Source of the DNA: CAIXZV01 sp963697365
Lineage (GTDB): Bacteria > Chloroflexota > Limnocylindria > Limnocylindrales > CSP1-4
Direction of reading: 5' to 3'
DNA length: 64,000 nt
Assembly: GCA_963697365.1 (NCBI GenBank)
Contig: CAVONT010000016.1
Coordinates: 146,020-210,019, forward strand
Made by a program: the position numbers and the translations under genes. Below the pieces are notes generated by a model, which saw only the letters and a program-made list of their open reading frames with translations, did not search any database and was not told where the DNA came from. The first letter of the stretch is position 1. Every line of letters starts with the position of its first letter. Shown here one piece after another: positions 43,582 to 53,610 of the stretch.

Positions 43582-44553
43582 ATGGTCGAGGAAGTCCGCA
43601 TCGCCAATCGCACAGGCTTCTGCTATGGCGTGCGCGAGGCCATCGACAAGGCGAAGGAGTCCGCCGCGGACGGCAAGGCCACCCACACCCTCGGGCAGGT
43701 CGTGCACAACGAGGGCGTGATCCGGGACCTCGAGCAGCTCGGCATCGAGACCGTCAACGCGCTCGAGGAGGTCGACCACGGGTCCGTCGTCGTCATCCGC
43801 GCCCACGGCGTGAAGCCCGAGACCTTCGAGGCCGCCCGCTCCCGCGACCTGGAGATCATCGACGGAACCTGCAGCTGGGTGATCCAGGAGCAACGTCAGC
43901 TGAAGGCGCTCGTCGACGAGGGCTACACCATCGTCCTGCTCGGCACCCCGCGGCACCCCGAGGTGGTCGGCCTCCTGGGCTTCGCCCCGGACGCGATCGT
44001 CGTCGACGAGGAGGAGGACTGGGCGTCCATCCCGCGCCGGAAGCGGATGGCCCTGATCACCCAGTCCACACAGCCGCCCTGGAAGTTCGAGAAGCTTGCC
44101 GCGTTCATGGTCAGCCGGGCGCACGAGCTCAAGATCGTGAACACGGTCTGCCCGGTCACCATCCGCCGCCAGGAGGACACGCTCGAGACGGCGCGCCAGG
44201 TGGACCTGATGGTGGTCGTGGGCGGTCGTCACTCCGCCAACACCAAGGAGCTCACGCGCCTCTGCGCCATCGCCGGGACGCCCGCGCTGCAGATCGAGAA
44301 CGCCCGTGACCTGGTCGACCCGGTCCCGTTCGAGCGCGCGCAGGTCGTCGGTGTGACCGGCGGGACCTCGACCCCGGTCGAAGACCTGCGCGACGTCGCC
44401 GAGCACATCTACCGGCTTGCGGGTGCACCCGACGTGCGTGCGCGGGCGGCCGAGCTTGCTGCCGCGGCCCTTGATGCCGCCGCGACCCCGAGTCGAACCA
44501 CCTCCCTGCCTCGCGCCGCCGTCGGCGCGGCTGTCGGCGCGGGCGTCGCCTGA
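43582..44553 (+). CDS. ispH: 4-hydroxy-3-methylbut-2-enyl diphosphate reductase
   Basis: This is the last enzyme of the MEP pathway; its 4Fe-4S cluster reduces HMBPP to IPP and DMAPP. The three cluster cysteines are Cys14 (GFCYGV), Cys97 (DGTCSWV) and Cys190 (NTVCPVT). THTLGQVVHNEGVI, VIRAHGVKP and GVTGGTSTP complete the active site. The ATG at 43582 is preferred because GGAAGG lies 8 bases upstream; the ATG at 43576 is too close to it. It has an Ala-rich C-terminal tail of about 40 residues. It ends 2 bases before der. Confidence 0.95.
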   Translation: MVEEVRIANRTGFCYGVREAIDKAKESAADGKATHTLGQVVHNEGVIRDLEQLGIETVNALEEVDHGSVVVIRAHGVKPETFEAARSRDLEIIDGTCSWVIQEQRQLKALVDEGYTIVLLGTPRHPEVVGLLGFAPDAIVVDEEEDWASIPRRKRMALITQSTQPPWKFEKLAAFMVSRAHELKIVNTVCPVTIRRQEDTLETARQVDLMVVVGGRHSANTKELTRLCAIAGTPALQIENARDLVDPVPFERAQVVGVTGGTSTPVEDLRDVAEHIYRLAGAPDVRARAAELAAAALDAAATPSRTTSLPRAAVGAAVGAGVA

Positions 44554-44555
44554 TC

Positions 44556-46131
44556 GTGCCGCGTCGAACGGCCGGCCTGCCCGTGGTCGCCCTCGTCGGA
44601 CGGCCCAACGTGGGCAAGAGCACGCTGTTCAACCGGATCGTGGGGGACGCGCGGGCGGCCATCGTCGAGGACCGCGCCCGGACCACCCGCGACCGCATGT
44701 ACGGCGATGCTGAGTGGAACGGCCGGCGGTTCGTCGTCGTGGACACCGGCGGCATCGAGCTCGCGCCGGGCGATCCCATCGAGGAGCAGGTCCAGCTCCA
44801 GGCGCGCCTGGCGATCAGCGAGGCCGACGTGATCGTCTTCCTCGTGGATGTCGCCACGGGCCTCACGCCCGCCGACGCCGACGCCGCGGAGCTCCTTCGC
44901 CGCTCGACGAAGCCGGTGCTGGTCGCCGCCAACAAGGCTGACAACGAGAAGCGCGAGCTCGACGCCGCCGAGTTCTACCAGCTCGGCTGGGAGGACACGT
45001 TCGCGATCTCCGCGAACCACGGCCGGGCCGTCGCCGACCTGCTCGACGCGGTGGTGTGGGCGATGCCGCCCGAGAGCGATGCGGAGATCGCACGCAAGGA
45101 GCGCGAAGCCGAAGCCGAGGCATGGGCCAAGGAGATGGCCGCGGGCCGGCTGGAGCCGTACATCGGGTGCCGGCGAGGGCGACGATGACGACGCGGAGGG
45201 CGATGACGACGCGCTCGACGCCGACGCCATCGCCACCGGTGAGATGCAGGCCCGCTGGGACGCGCAGATGGCGGCCGAGGACGAGGAGCCACCGGCGATC
45301 GCGTTCGTCGGCCGGCCCAACGTCGGCAAGTCATCGCTGCTCAACTCGCTCCTGGGCGAGGAGCGGACGATCGTCTCGGCCACGCCGGGCACCACGCGGG
45401 ACGCGATCGACACCACCATCGAATGGGGCCGATCCGAGATCGTCCTCATCGACACCGCAGGCATCAAGCGCCGCGGCAAGGTCGCCAACGGCCCGGCCGC
45501 CGAGAAGTACTCGACGATGCGGGCGCTCAAGGCGATCACCCGCGCCGATGTCGCCGTCCTCGTCCTCGACGCCGCCGACGGCCTCACGGCGCAGGACGCG
45601 CATGTCGCGGGCTACGTGATCGAGGAGGGGCGCGGGCTCGTCATCGCGGTCAACAAGTGGGACATCGTCGAGGACAAGACCCACAAGAGCTTCGATGAGT
45701 TCGTGACCACGCTCCGGCGCGAGCTCGCGTTCATCGACTACGCGCCCATCGTGTCCATCAGCGCCAAGACCGGCCAGCGCGTGCAGAAGGTCGTGGAGCT
45801 GGCCGTGGACGTGTGGGGCGAGCGACGCAAGCGCATCCCCACCGGCGAGCTGAACCGCCTGATCAGGGAGGCCGTCGAGCGGACGCCACCCGCCGTCGTG
45901 CACGGGCGGCGCGCGAAGATCCGCTACGCCACCCAGGCCGCGGTGGCGCCGCCCACGTTCGTGTTCTTCGGGACCGATCCCGCCTCGATCCACTTCTCGT
46001 ACCGGCGCTACCTGGAGAACCGGCTCCGCGATGCCTACGGCTTCGACGGCACGCCGATCCGCCTGATCTTCCGCGAGCAGGTGCGCGAGGCGCGGCCCCG
46101 TAGCCGGTCCAAGAGTCGCCCGAAGCGCTGA
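44556..46131 (+). CDS. der: Ribosome-assembly GTPase Der/EngA (one frame break)
   Basis: Der has two tandem GTPase domains and assists 50S assembly. Domain 1: GRPNVGKSTLFNR, DTGGIE, NKAD. Domain 2: GRPNVGKSSLLNS, DTAGIKRRGK, NKWDIVED. A C-terminal KH-like domain with RRAKIRYATQ follows. Near base 45168, between the domains, the frame moves by +1 (EPYIG followed by an acidic EGDDDDAEGDDD linker). The linker is long and Asp-rich. The GTG start is 2 bases after ispH. The basic tail ends RSRSKSRPKR. Confidence 0.94.
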
Positions 46132-46389
46132 TCCGCGGCTGAATCGGGCCGCAGTTGGGCCAGTCTGCCGCAGTCGCCGCACGCGGTGACGCGGGGCCCA
46201 CGTGCGCCGAAGTCAAGGAAACCTCGCATCCACCGCCGCATCCACCCCCCGATGGCTTGTTTGCGCCATTGTGCTGACCCGGACACAACGGAAGGCCCCA
46301 TCCGGCGCCCGCCGCGACCTGTTTGCGTGCCTTCGCTGACTCCCACACCACGGCCCGTCGGGCGGTTCGGACGGCCCGTCCGCGTCTGG
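46132..46389. other. Intergenic region without a supported gene
   Basis: No gene or clear RNA is seen between der and the tRNA promoter. Arg/Pro-rich open frames across it are shadows. Confidence 0.5.
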
Positions 46390-46395
46390 TAGACT
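46390..46395 (+). promoter_or_regulatory. -10 element TAGACT of the tRNA-Pro gene
   Basis: TAGACT lies 9 bases before the 5' end of the tRNA, the expected distance for a transcription start at or near the mature end. Confidence 0.6.
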
Positions 46396-46404
46396 CGTGG
46401 CCCT

Positions 46405-46481
46405 CGGGGCGTGGCGCAGCCTGGTAGCGCACCTGAATGGGGTTCAGGAGGTCGAGCGTTCGAATCGCTCCGCCCCGACCA
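46405..46481 (+). tRNA. tRNA-Pro (anticodon GGG)
   Basis: The 77-base gene folds as a tRNA. The acceptor stem CGGGGCG pairs with CGCCCCG. The anticodon arm CCTGA-ATGGGGT-TCAGG gives anticodon GGG. The T-arm contains GTTCGAATC. The 3' ACCA is encoded. It reads CCC, a common codon in this GC-rich, proline-rich genome. Confidence 0.97.
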
Positions 46482-46498
46482 CTCTCCACGCACGAAGC

Positions 46499-46531
46499 AG
46501 CCCTCCGGATCGCTCCGGAGGGCTTTCGTTT
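46499..46531 (+). terminator. Rho-independent terminator after tRNA-Pro
   Basis: AGCCCTCCGGA and TCCGGAGGGCT make a perfect 11-bp stem with a TCGC tetraloop, followed by TTCGTTTC. It lies 17 bases after the tRNA. Confidence 0.9.
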
Positions 46532-46538
46532 CGGGGCC

Positions 46539-47259
46539 TCAGATGGTGTCGACCGGGCACTCGCCTGCCGAGTAGCTGCCCGGGTCCGCGATTGCGAAGT
46601 TCGATCGTCCGTCGGCAGCGTACGCGGCCACCACAATCGAGTAGAACTTCGTCCCGTCCTCGGTTTCATGGAACTGTGTGCACCCGTCGTCGGCCTGATC
46701 GCTGCCCTCGATCCCGGCGATGTCGAGGTCCATCGCACCCTTCGAGGCCGGACCCCTGCCGAGCAGCACCCTGATGTCGTCACGCAGCCTCGTGCCCTTC
46801 CGCAGACAGGGCCCGTCGCTGTCATCGGTGCGGAAGCACTTGGTGACGCCGTAGGCACGAATCTCGACCCCCTTGGTCCGGGGGGCCTTCCACTTGAGCC
46901 GGTAGCCGACGAGTTCGTCGGGTCCGCAGTCGAGCAGGCAGGGCGAGATCACCTTCAGGCCGCTCGGCTTGGGTGGCACGGGAGCTGACGGGGGGGTCAG
47001 CGACGGAGTCTGTTGTTGTGTCGCCGTCGGCGCGAGCGAAGTCGTCGGCGCGAGCGAGGGGGTCCTGGTCGGCCCCTGCGTTGCCGGCCCGTCGGACGGC
47101 ACCGGGTTGGCCGTCGCCAACTGGGTTGCCGCGACGGGTGGAACCGTGGCTTCGACGCCCGTGCTCGGCTGTGGAAGCTGCTCCCGTGGAGCACGCTGTG
47201 AGCGTCAGGGCAGCGACTGCGAGCAGCACCGCTCGCGGACTCGACATGGCGGTGGACAT
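46539..47259 (-). CDS. Secreted lipoprotein of unknown function (one frame break)
   Basis: The N-terminus reads MSTAMSSPRAVLLAVAALTL, then TACSTG, a signal peptide with lipobox. A Thr/Pro-rich linker follows, then a folded part with paired cysteines (ISPCLLDCGPDELVGYRLKW, VTKCFRTDD, GPCLRKG, DDGCTQFHE). The signal peptide and the rest are in different frames joined near base 47175; one base change restores LPQPSTGVEATVPP. The start is uncertain (ATG at 47259 or 47247). I do not recognise the folded domain; several likely disulfides fit an extracellular location. Confidence 0.6.
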
Positions 47260-47463
47260 CCGGACGTCGGACGCGCCCGTTGGACGCACTGCCATCACTC
47301 CTTGTGTCAGCCATGGCCGACGGGCTCAGCAGTGGGGTCCACAGCAGCCGTGACAGGCAAGGTGGCACGGCGTGCGTCAACCCTGAACTCCTGACCGCCA
47401 CCAGATGGCGGTCGGACGCGGACGTCCCCACCGTGGTCCGGATACGAGAGGCGGGCAGGGACG

Positions 47464-47643
47464 ATGGACCTCATCTTCCTCATTGGCGGTCTGTACTTCA
47501 TCACTCGCGGTTTTGGGGCGTTCAACCGGCACGACGATCCGTCCTGGCGATCCTTCCGTGGGGACTACGCGATCGAGGACGGCTGTGCCGGGTGCGTCTG
47601 GTGGGTCATCGCCCTGCCGCTGATCCTGATCGCCCTCGCGTGA
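47464..47643 (+). CDS. 59-residue Trp/Cys-containing membrane protein
   Basis: The short frame starts MDLIFLIGGLYFITRGFGAF and ends CAGCVWWVIALPLILIALA, giving two hydrophobic segments around a polar loop (NRHDDPSWRSFRGDYAIEDG). Codons keep the strong G/C third-base bias of real genes. A CxxC pair precedes the second helix. No family is recognised. The region after it to 47870 shows no other gene. Confidence 0.5.
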   Translation: MDLIFLIGGLYFITRGFGAFNRHDDPSWRSFRGDYAIEDGCAGCVWWVIALPLILIALA

Positions 47644-47870
47644 CGATTGAGATCGTTGACAACGGTGGACCTGGAACGGGTGGTTCGCCCGTGATGGACA
47701 GCGTGGTTGGAATCTTCGCGGGCCATCCGCCTCTTGGCGGCGACACCGCGTCCGTCCACGCTGCATCGCGTTTGCGGGAGGCTCTGACACGCGGCCCATA
47801 CCCGGCCGCCGGGACCGCGCCGAGCCACTGGCGAGACCGACCTGCGAGGTACGCGCCCCAGGAGGTCTTC

Positions 47871-48362
47871 ATGTTCCGACGTTCGATTGCACTCGCGGCG
47901 GCGCTGGTGCTCGCACTCGCGATGGCCCCCGCGGCGTCGGCGGACGAGCACGGCACAAGCCGGCCGATCTGGTCCAACCAGAGCGGCGAGGTGAACTTCA
48001 ACATGGTGGGGGTGCCGGACGAGGATCCCTGCCCGGTGGTCGCGGTCTCCAACAGCTACGGCACGATGAGCCACCTGGGCAGGATGTGGACCCACTGGGA
48101 GCACTGCTCGCCGGTGACGCTGCCCATCTACACGAACGAGCACTTCACGATGACGGCCGCCAACGGCGACACGCTCATCGGAACCTACGACCTCAACGGT
48201 GAGGCCCCGTACACGATGCTCATCACCGATGGGACGGGCCGCTTCGAGGGGGCGAACGGAACCTTGTCCGTCGACTTCCAGCTTGAGGGCGAGTGGGCGA
48301 ACGGCCTGCCCGTCAACCCGTGGCACGGCTGGTGGCAGATCAAGGGGACGATCTCCTATTGA
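47871..48362 (+). CDS. Small secreted protein
   Basis: This 163-residue protein has a signal peptide (MFRRSIALAAALVLALAMAP, cut after SADEH-preceding Ala). The mature part is beta-rich with a pattern FTMTAANGDTLIGTYDLNG and GTGRFEGANGTLSVDF, as in allene-oxide-cyclase-barrel-like or DUF3224-like secreted proteins. AGGAGG is 5-10 bases upstream of the ATG. The function is unknown. A strong hairpin follows the gene. Confidence 0.75.
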   Translation: MFRRSIALAAALVLALAMAPAASADEHGTSRPIWSNQSGEVNFNMVGVPDEDPCPVVAVSNSYGTMSHLGRMWTHWEHCSPVTLPIYTNEHFTMTAANGDTLIGTYDLNGEAPYTMLITDGTGRFEGANGTLSVDFQLEGEWANGLPVNPWHGWWQIKGTISY

Positions 48363-48447
48363 TCGCGATCGAGGTCACCTGCTGACGTGCAAGCGCCGCC
48401 CCGGCGTCGCCCGCGACAGGGTTGCGGCAGAGGACTACGCTAGGGGA

Positions 48448-48483
48448 GCCCCGGTGGCTCTATCCCCCCAGAGCCGCCGGGGC
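48448..48483 (+). terminator. Strong stem-loop terminator
   Basis: GCCCCGGTGGCTCT pairs with AGAGCCGCCGGGGC (14 bp, one G-T pair) around an ATCCCCCC-type loop, followed by CTTCTC. It lies about 85 bases after the secreted-protein gene. Confidence 0.75.
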
Positions 48484-48787
48484 CTTCTCATGCCCGGCGG
48501 CGAGCGCCGCCCGCTGCGCCCGCTGACCCCGCGCCCCCTGACATAGGTGACCCCGCTGACCCACCTGCGAGTCAGGAGGAGGAGCGGCGTGCGGGCGGCG
48601 TGTCGCAACCTCGACCTTGGTGCCACTACCGTGCGGGGAGATGACGCTGGTGACTCCCAGCCGGTTCAGGCCGCCACCCTCGCCCCGGGTCCGAGTCTGG
48701 GTCCGCGTCCGGGTTCGGCGGCGGTGTCGCTCGCGAGCCGAGTGCGACGTCGGCGACCAGCGTCACTCGGTGCCGGCGCCAGGCCGG
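48484..48787. other. 304-bp region without a supported gene
   Basis: The stretch is GC-rich with repeated GGGTCCG-type words near 48690-48720 and short imperfect CGCTGACCC repeats near 48520-48560. No gene is supported. Confidence 0.5.
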
Positions 48788-49849
48788 CTACTCGAGCGTC
48801 AGGATCCCGTCGAGGTCCACGCGCGGATGCCCCGAGGTCCCAGTGGCCTTGATGGTCACGACGTGCGGGCCTGCCTGAGGCCAGGCGATCGCGTAGACGA
48901 TGTACTTGTAGCCGGTCGCGGAGCTGTAGGTCCGGACGGTCTTCTGGTAGATGCCGTCCGCGTAGACCCGGAACGAGCCGCGCGTCGGGCCGAGGGGAGC
49001 CACGAACGCGGCAGCCGCGCCCGTGAACGAGAAGCGGGCCGTTGCCCCGGCGGTCCTGGTGAACCTGGCACGGCCGCCCAGGTAGCGCGAGTCGGAGGCG
49101 CTCTTCCAGCCGCCGGCGTAGGTGATCCTCGGGCTTGCCTCGGAGAAGCCGCGAGCCGTGTACACGATGCTCGCCATCGTCGGACCCCAGACCCGCTGCT
49201 GGTTACGACCACGGGCCTGGAACTGGTAGGTGTGGCCCCGGCTGACGTTGAGACGGTGGGACCGCGCGGTGGTGGTCATCCACCGGCCCCACGTTCCGTC
49301 CTTGGCGACACGGACCTGGTAGGCGATGGCGGTGTTGCCACTGGTGTTCGTCCAGCGTACGACCGCCGGCCATGACGACGCGGTCATGGAGCCCGCCCGG
49401 AATCGCAGCTCCGGATGGGAGACCGTCACGGCGACCCCGCCGAGCACCTTCACGGGGTACTCCGTCGGCCAGGCGCCACCGTAGCCGGGGAACGCGGTGA
49501 TCCGCAGTGTGTAGCCACCCTGGGCGGGAACGCTGACGGGCTCATCGATCCACGGGCCGACCGGCAGCGTGGCCGGGCTGCCCCAGCTCTTGATGGTCTC
49601 CTTGGTGGAATCCTGGACGAGCTCGGCCACGACGGCGAACCGTTGTCGGACGGATCGCCGCAGTCGGCGACCGTGACATGGACGACGAGCGGGGAGGGAC
49701 TCGTCAGAGGAGACGGTGGCACAGCCGTCCGGGATGGGAGTCGGGCCGACCACTGCGGCAGCCGGCACCGCGCCGAGCGCGGTCATGGCGAGGGTGGCGG
49801 TCAGCAGGGCCGAGGCCAGTCGGCGGGGGAGTCGTGAGGCGGACACCAC
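48788..49849 (-). CDS. Large secreted protein with FN3-like and beta-sandwich regions
   Basis: This 353-residue protein has a signal peptide (SRLPRRLASALLTATLAMTA). A fibronectin-III-like part (SWPAVVRWTNTSGNTAIAYQ to YQFQARGRN) is followed by a C-terminal segment typical of bacterial surface proteins (YADGIYQKTVRTYSS, GPHVVTIKATGTSGHPRVDL). Between about bases 49635 and 49700 two opposite frame changes occur: the other frame reads LVVHVTVADCGDPSDN, which fits better than the in-frame Arg-rich sequence. The overall frame is therefore kept but about 20 residues are wrong. It is probably extracellular; the ligand is unknown. Confidence 0.65.
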   Translation of the reverse strand: MVSASRLPRRLASALLTATLAMTALGAVPAAAVVGPTPIPDGCATVSSDESLPARRPCHGRRLRRSVRQRFAVVAELVQDSTKETIKSWGSPATLPVGPWIDEPVSVPAQGGYTLRITAFPGYGGAWPTEYPVKVLGGVAVTVSHPELRFRAGSMTASSWPAVVRWTNTSGNTAIAYQVRVAKDGTWGRWMTTTARSHRLNVSRGHTYQFQARGRNQQRVWGPTMASIVYTARGFSEASPRITYAGGWKSASDSRYLGGRARFTRTAGATARFSFTGAAAAFVAPLGPTRGSFRVYADGIYQKTVRTYSSATGYKYIVYAIAWPQAGPHVVTIKATGTSGHPRVDLDGILTLE

Positions 49850-50045
49850 GGCGGTTCTCCTGTGGGTGCTTGCCCGGCCATCCTAGTCCCGGGGTAACGC
49901 AGATGGAATGGACGGATGTCCCGTCCAGCCCGGTCCATGCAACTCGTGGTGCGTGCGCGCACCCCTGCGGCTAGGATCGCGCTACGGTGCCCGTCACTCC
50001 CGTCGAGGAGTGCGCACACCCGCTGGAGACAGACGAGGGCCACGC

Positions 50046-52557
50046 ATGGACGAGCAGCAGACCCGGGGCGCCCTGCCGGACCAGGCGCGGGTGGTGGTCA
50101 TCGGCGGCGGCGCCATCGGCACGAGCATCGCGTACCACCTCGCCAAGCTCGGCTGGTCCGACGTCGTCCTGCTGGAGCGCCGGCAGCTCACCGCCGGGAC
50201 CACCTGGCACGCGGCCGGCCTCATCACCTCGGCCGGGCATGGCCACCGAGACGCTGCTCTGGATGTCCCGCTACACCCGCGACCTGTGCACCGACGCTCG
50301 AGGCCGAGACCGGCCAGGCGACGGGCTTCCGGCCAGATCGGCCACCTCCACCTCGCCACGCACGCCCCAGCGCCTGGAAGGCCTGCGCCGCGAGGCGGCG
50401 TTCGTCCGCGGCTTCGGGGTGCGACAACCAGGAGATCTCGCGCCGCCGAGTTCGCGCGCCACTGGCCGGCAGATCCGCGACCGACGACGTCCTTGCCGCG
50501 TTCTAGGTGCCCGACGAGGGTCGAGCCAACCCGGCCGACGTCACGCAGGCCTACGCCCGGGGCGCCCGGATGCGCGGGGCCCGGATCATCGAGGGCGTCA
50601 CGGTCACGGGCATCACCAGGGCGAAGGGCTTCGTGACCGGCGTCGACACGGACAGGGGCCACGATCCGCGCCGAGTACGTCGTCAACGCCGCCGGCATGT
50701 GGGGCCGCGAGGTCGGCGCGCTGGCCGGCGTCTCGGTCCCGCTCCAGGCCGCGGAGCACTACTACCTGATCACGGACACGGTCGACGTGGGCCCACCCGG
50801 ACCTGCCGATCGTCGAGGATCCGGACGTCTACGGCTACTACCGCGAGGAGGGTGGCGGCATCCTCGTCGGCCTGTTCGAGCCGATCGCCGAGGCCTGGTC
50901 GCTGGACTCGGTGCCCAGGGACGTCGCGTTCGCGAGCCTCGACGCCGGACTGGGACCGGATCGGCCCGTACCTCGACGCGCGCGATGGCTCGCTTCCCGT
51001 CGCTTGCGCGACGCCGGCGTCCGCACGATGTTCTGCGGCCCGGAGAGCTTCACCGCCGGACAACGGCCCGCTCTCGGCGAGGCGCCCGAGCTGCGCAACT
51101 TCTTCGTCGCCGCCGGGACTGAACAGCCTGGGCATCCTGCTCTCGGGCGGGGCTCGGCAGCCTCATCGCCCAGTGGATCGCGACGGGCGTGCCGCCGGTG
51201 GACGTCACGGGCCTCACCGTCGGACCGGACCCAGCCGTCTCCGAGACGAGCGCGCCGGTTCCGCCGGGACCGGCGGTGGAGCAGCTGGGCGCGCTGTTCG
51301 GCGACTCGTCCTTCCCGATCGTGGCAGCCCTGCGACGGCGCGCAACGTCCGTCGCTCCGTCGATCCACGACCGGCTGGCCGCCGCGGGCGCCCACTTCGC
51401 GTGACCAGTCCGGCTGGGAGTACCCGGAGTGGTTCGACGTCGACGGGCACGCACCCGGTGATGCGCGCAGGGCTGGGGCCGCAACGCCGCCTTCGACTAC
51501 CAGGCCGGCGGAGCACCGGGCCGTCCGCGAGGCCGTCGGCATGCTCGACATGTCGATCATGGCCAAGCTGCTGGTCCAGGGCCGGGACGCCGAGGACGGT
51601 GCTCAACCGCGTCTGCGCCAACGACGTGTCCGTGCCGGTCGGGCGCGTCGTCTACACGCAGTGGCTGCAACGAGGCGGGCGGGATCATCGCGGACCTCAC
51701 GGTCACGCGGCTGGCGGAGACCGCTTCCTGCTCGTCGTCACGGACACTGATCCACCGCCGGATGGCGCCCTGGATCGAGCGCCACACGCGCGACGGCGAG
51801 CAGGCGATCGTGACCGACGTCACGGCCGGGCACCACGCTGCTGACCGTCCAGGGCCCGCGCTCGCGGGAGCTGCTGGCCCGCCTCACCAGCGCCGACCTG
51901 TCGAACGAGGCGTTCCCGTACATGACGGCCCAGGAGATCGACGTCGACTACGCCCGCGTGCTCGCGATGCGCGTCACCTACGTCGGCGAGCTCGGGCTGG
52001 GAGCTCCACGTGCCGGCCGACCAGGCGCTGACGGTCTACGACGCGCTGCATGAGCCAACGGCGCCGACCTGGGCTACCGGAACGTGGGCATCGGCGCGCT
52101 GGGCAGCCTGCGCCTGGAGAAGGCGTACCGCGACTATCGGGCCTCGACATCGACAACACCGACACGCCGCTCGATGTCGGGCCTCGGCTTCGCGGTCGCG
52201 TGGGACAAGCCGGGCGGGTTCATCGGCCGGGATGCGCTGCTGGCGCTGAGAGGCCGAGGCCGGGCCGCCGAAGCGGCGGCTGGTCCAGTTCCTCGTCGAG
52301 GACCCGGAGCCGCTCCTGTACCACGGCGAGCCGGTGCTGCGCGACGGGCGCTGGGTGGGCTACAACCGCGCGGGTGCCTACGGGCACACGCTGGGCGGCG
52401 CCGTGGGCCTCGCGATGATCGAGGACGAGGCCGGCATCCCGGCATCGACGCCATCGGCGAGTGGCAGTTGGAGGTGGAGATCGCCGGGCGGCGGTACCCG
52501 GTGAAGGCGTCGCTGCGGCCGATGTACGACCCGGACCGCCTGCGCATCAAGGCGTGA
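50046..52557 (+). CDS. FAD-dependent dehydrogenase/GcvT fusion (dimethylglycine or sarcosine dehydrogenase-like), many frame breaks
   Basis: Read across frames this is a roughly 830-residue two-part enzyme. The N-terminal FAD domain has VVVIGGGAIGTSIAYHLA, TAGTTWHAAGL, NAAGMWGREVG and an LNSLGILLSGG region. The C-terminal folate-binding GcvT part has MLVQ-type TVQGPRSRELL, YVGELG, RLEKAYRDY and PVKASL. Such enzymes demethylate dimethylglycine, sarcosine or related amines, passing C1 units to folate. The gene is broken by more than fifteen single-base insertions (for example near 50236, 50292, 50333, 50361, 50421, 50441, 50468, 50660, 50793, 50941) and an in-frame TAG near 50507. Between insertions the protein is perfectly conserved, so error is more likely than decay. 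Confidence 0.75.
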
Positions 52558-52600
52558 CCGTGCGCACTAGGGCCTGACCCTGCGCATCAAGGCCTGACCC
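52541..52600. repeat. Three tandem copies of a 20-bp unit across the dehydrogenase stop codon
   Basis: TGCGCATCAAGGCGTGACCG is followed exactly by two variants of itself at 52561 and 52581. The first copy holds the gene's last codons and TGA, so the repeat duplicated the gene end. Confidence 0.9.
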
Positions 52601-52663
52601 CAGGCGCCCGTCCCGTCGTACAGTGGCAGCCGAGCGGACGAGGCTGCAACGAGGGAGGCAACC

Positions 52664-53593
52664 GTGACATTGCAGGGCGGGGGAGCCGGCACACCGGGCG
52701 AGCCGCCGGAGGATGACACGCAGGTCGCATGGTCGGCGACGCCGGTGACCGGCGAAGCCGGTCCGGTCCCGCAGCAGGCAGGATCGCCCGCCGACGCACC
52801 ACTCCCTCCTGCGCCGCCCCCGGCACCAGTCGCGCCGGTCTCCGCGGGTCCCGGCGGGTACGTCTATCCGGCGGAGCTGCCGGCGCAGCCCGTCTACCCC
52901 GCCCAGGGTGGCTACCCGGGCCAGGGTGGGGCCGTGCCGCCGGGCGGCACCTGGCAGGCTCCCCAGGCGTATGCGCCGCAGCCGGGTGCCCTCAAGTTCG
53001 GTGGCGTCCTGCCCCGGCTGCTCGCCTACTTCCTCGACGGCTTCATCGTCAGCATCCTGGTGGCGCTGGTCGGCGGCCTGCTGGGCGCGATCGCCGGCTC
53101 GGCCGGCTTCGACTCGTTCGTCGTCACGACGGTCCTGAGCGTTGGCGCGTATGCCCTGTACTTCATCGGCTTCTGGACGAGCGGTGCGCGGGCGACCCCC
53201 GGCATGCGTCTCTTCCACCTGCAGATCGGGCAGGCCGCCGACGGACGCAGGCTCACGGTCGGGCAGGCCGGGATCAGGTGGGTGGCCATGGGGTATCCGT
53301 TCGCGCTGCTCGGGATCGTGCCGGCGCTCGCGGTCCTCTCGTCGCTCCCGCTCGCCATCTGGTCGCTCGTGCTCCTCGTGAGCACGGCGATGAGCCCCAC
53401 CAGGCAGGGCATCCACGACCGGGTCGCGGGCTCGGCCATGGTCGCGCCGGAGGGCAACGAGGGCCCGGTCATCCCGTGCCTGGTCCTCGCGGTCATCCTG
53501 TTCGTGGTGCTGCCGATCGTCGCCATCATCGGGCTGATCGCCGTCGGCACCCAGGTCCAGCAGATCCTCACGGAGGTCGGTGGATCGATCTGA
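52664..53593 (+). CDS. RDD family membrane protein with Pro/Gly-rich N-terminus
   Basis: In this 309-residue protein the first 105 residues are disordered and rich in Pro, Gly, Ala and Gln (GYPGQGG-type). The RDD domain follows, beginning KFGGVLPRLLAYFLDGFIVS, with about four helices and the expected Arg-Asp and late Asp (RQGIHDRVAGSAMV). An extra C-terminal helix is present. RDD proteins are membrane proteins of unclear function, some suggested as ion or solute transporters. The GTG start is preceded by GAGGGAGG. Confidence 0.85.
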   Translation: MTLQGGGAGTPGEPPEDDTQVAWSATPVTGEAGPVPQQAGSPADAPLPPAPPPAPVAPVSAGPGGYVYPAELPAQPVYPAQGGYPGQGGAVPPGGTWQAPQAYAPQPGALKFGGVLPRLLAYFLDGFIVSILVALVGGLLGAIAGSAGFDSFVVTTVLSVGAYALYFIGFWTSGARATPGMRLFHLQIGQAADGRRLTVGQAGIRWVAMGYPFALLGIVPALAVLSSLPLAIWSLVLLVSTAMSPTRQGIHDRVAGSAMVAPEGNEGPVIPCLVLAVILFVVLPIVAIIGLIAVGTQVQQILTEVGGSI

Positions 53594-53610
53594 TCCGGGC
53601 CGGCGCCCGG

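Noticed and set aside
46035..46493. Minus-strand protein-like frame reading GRSDSNARPPEPHSGALPGC over the tRNA gene
   Set aside because: It is the reverse complement of tRNA-Pro, a well known spurious translation.
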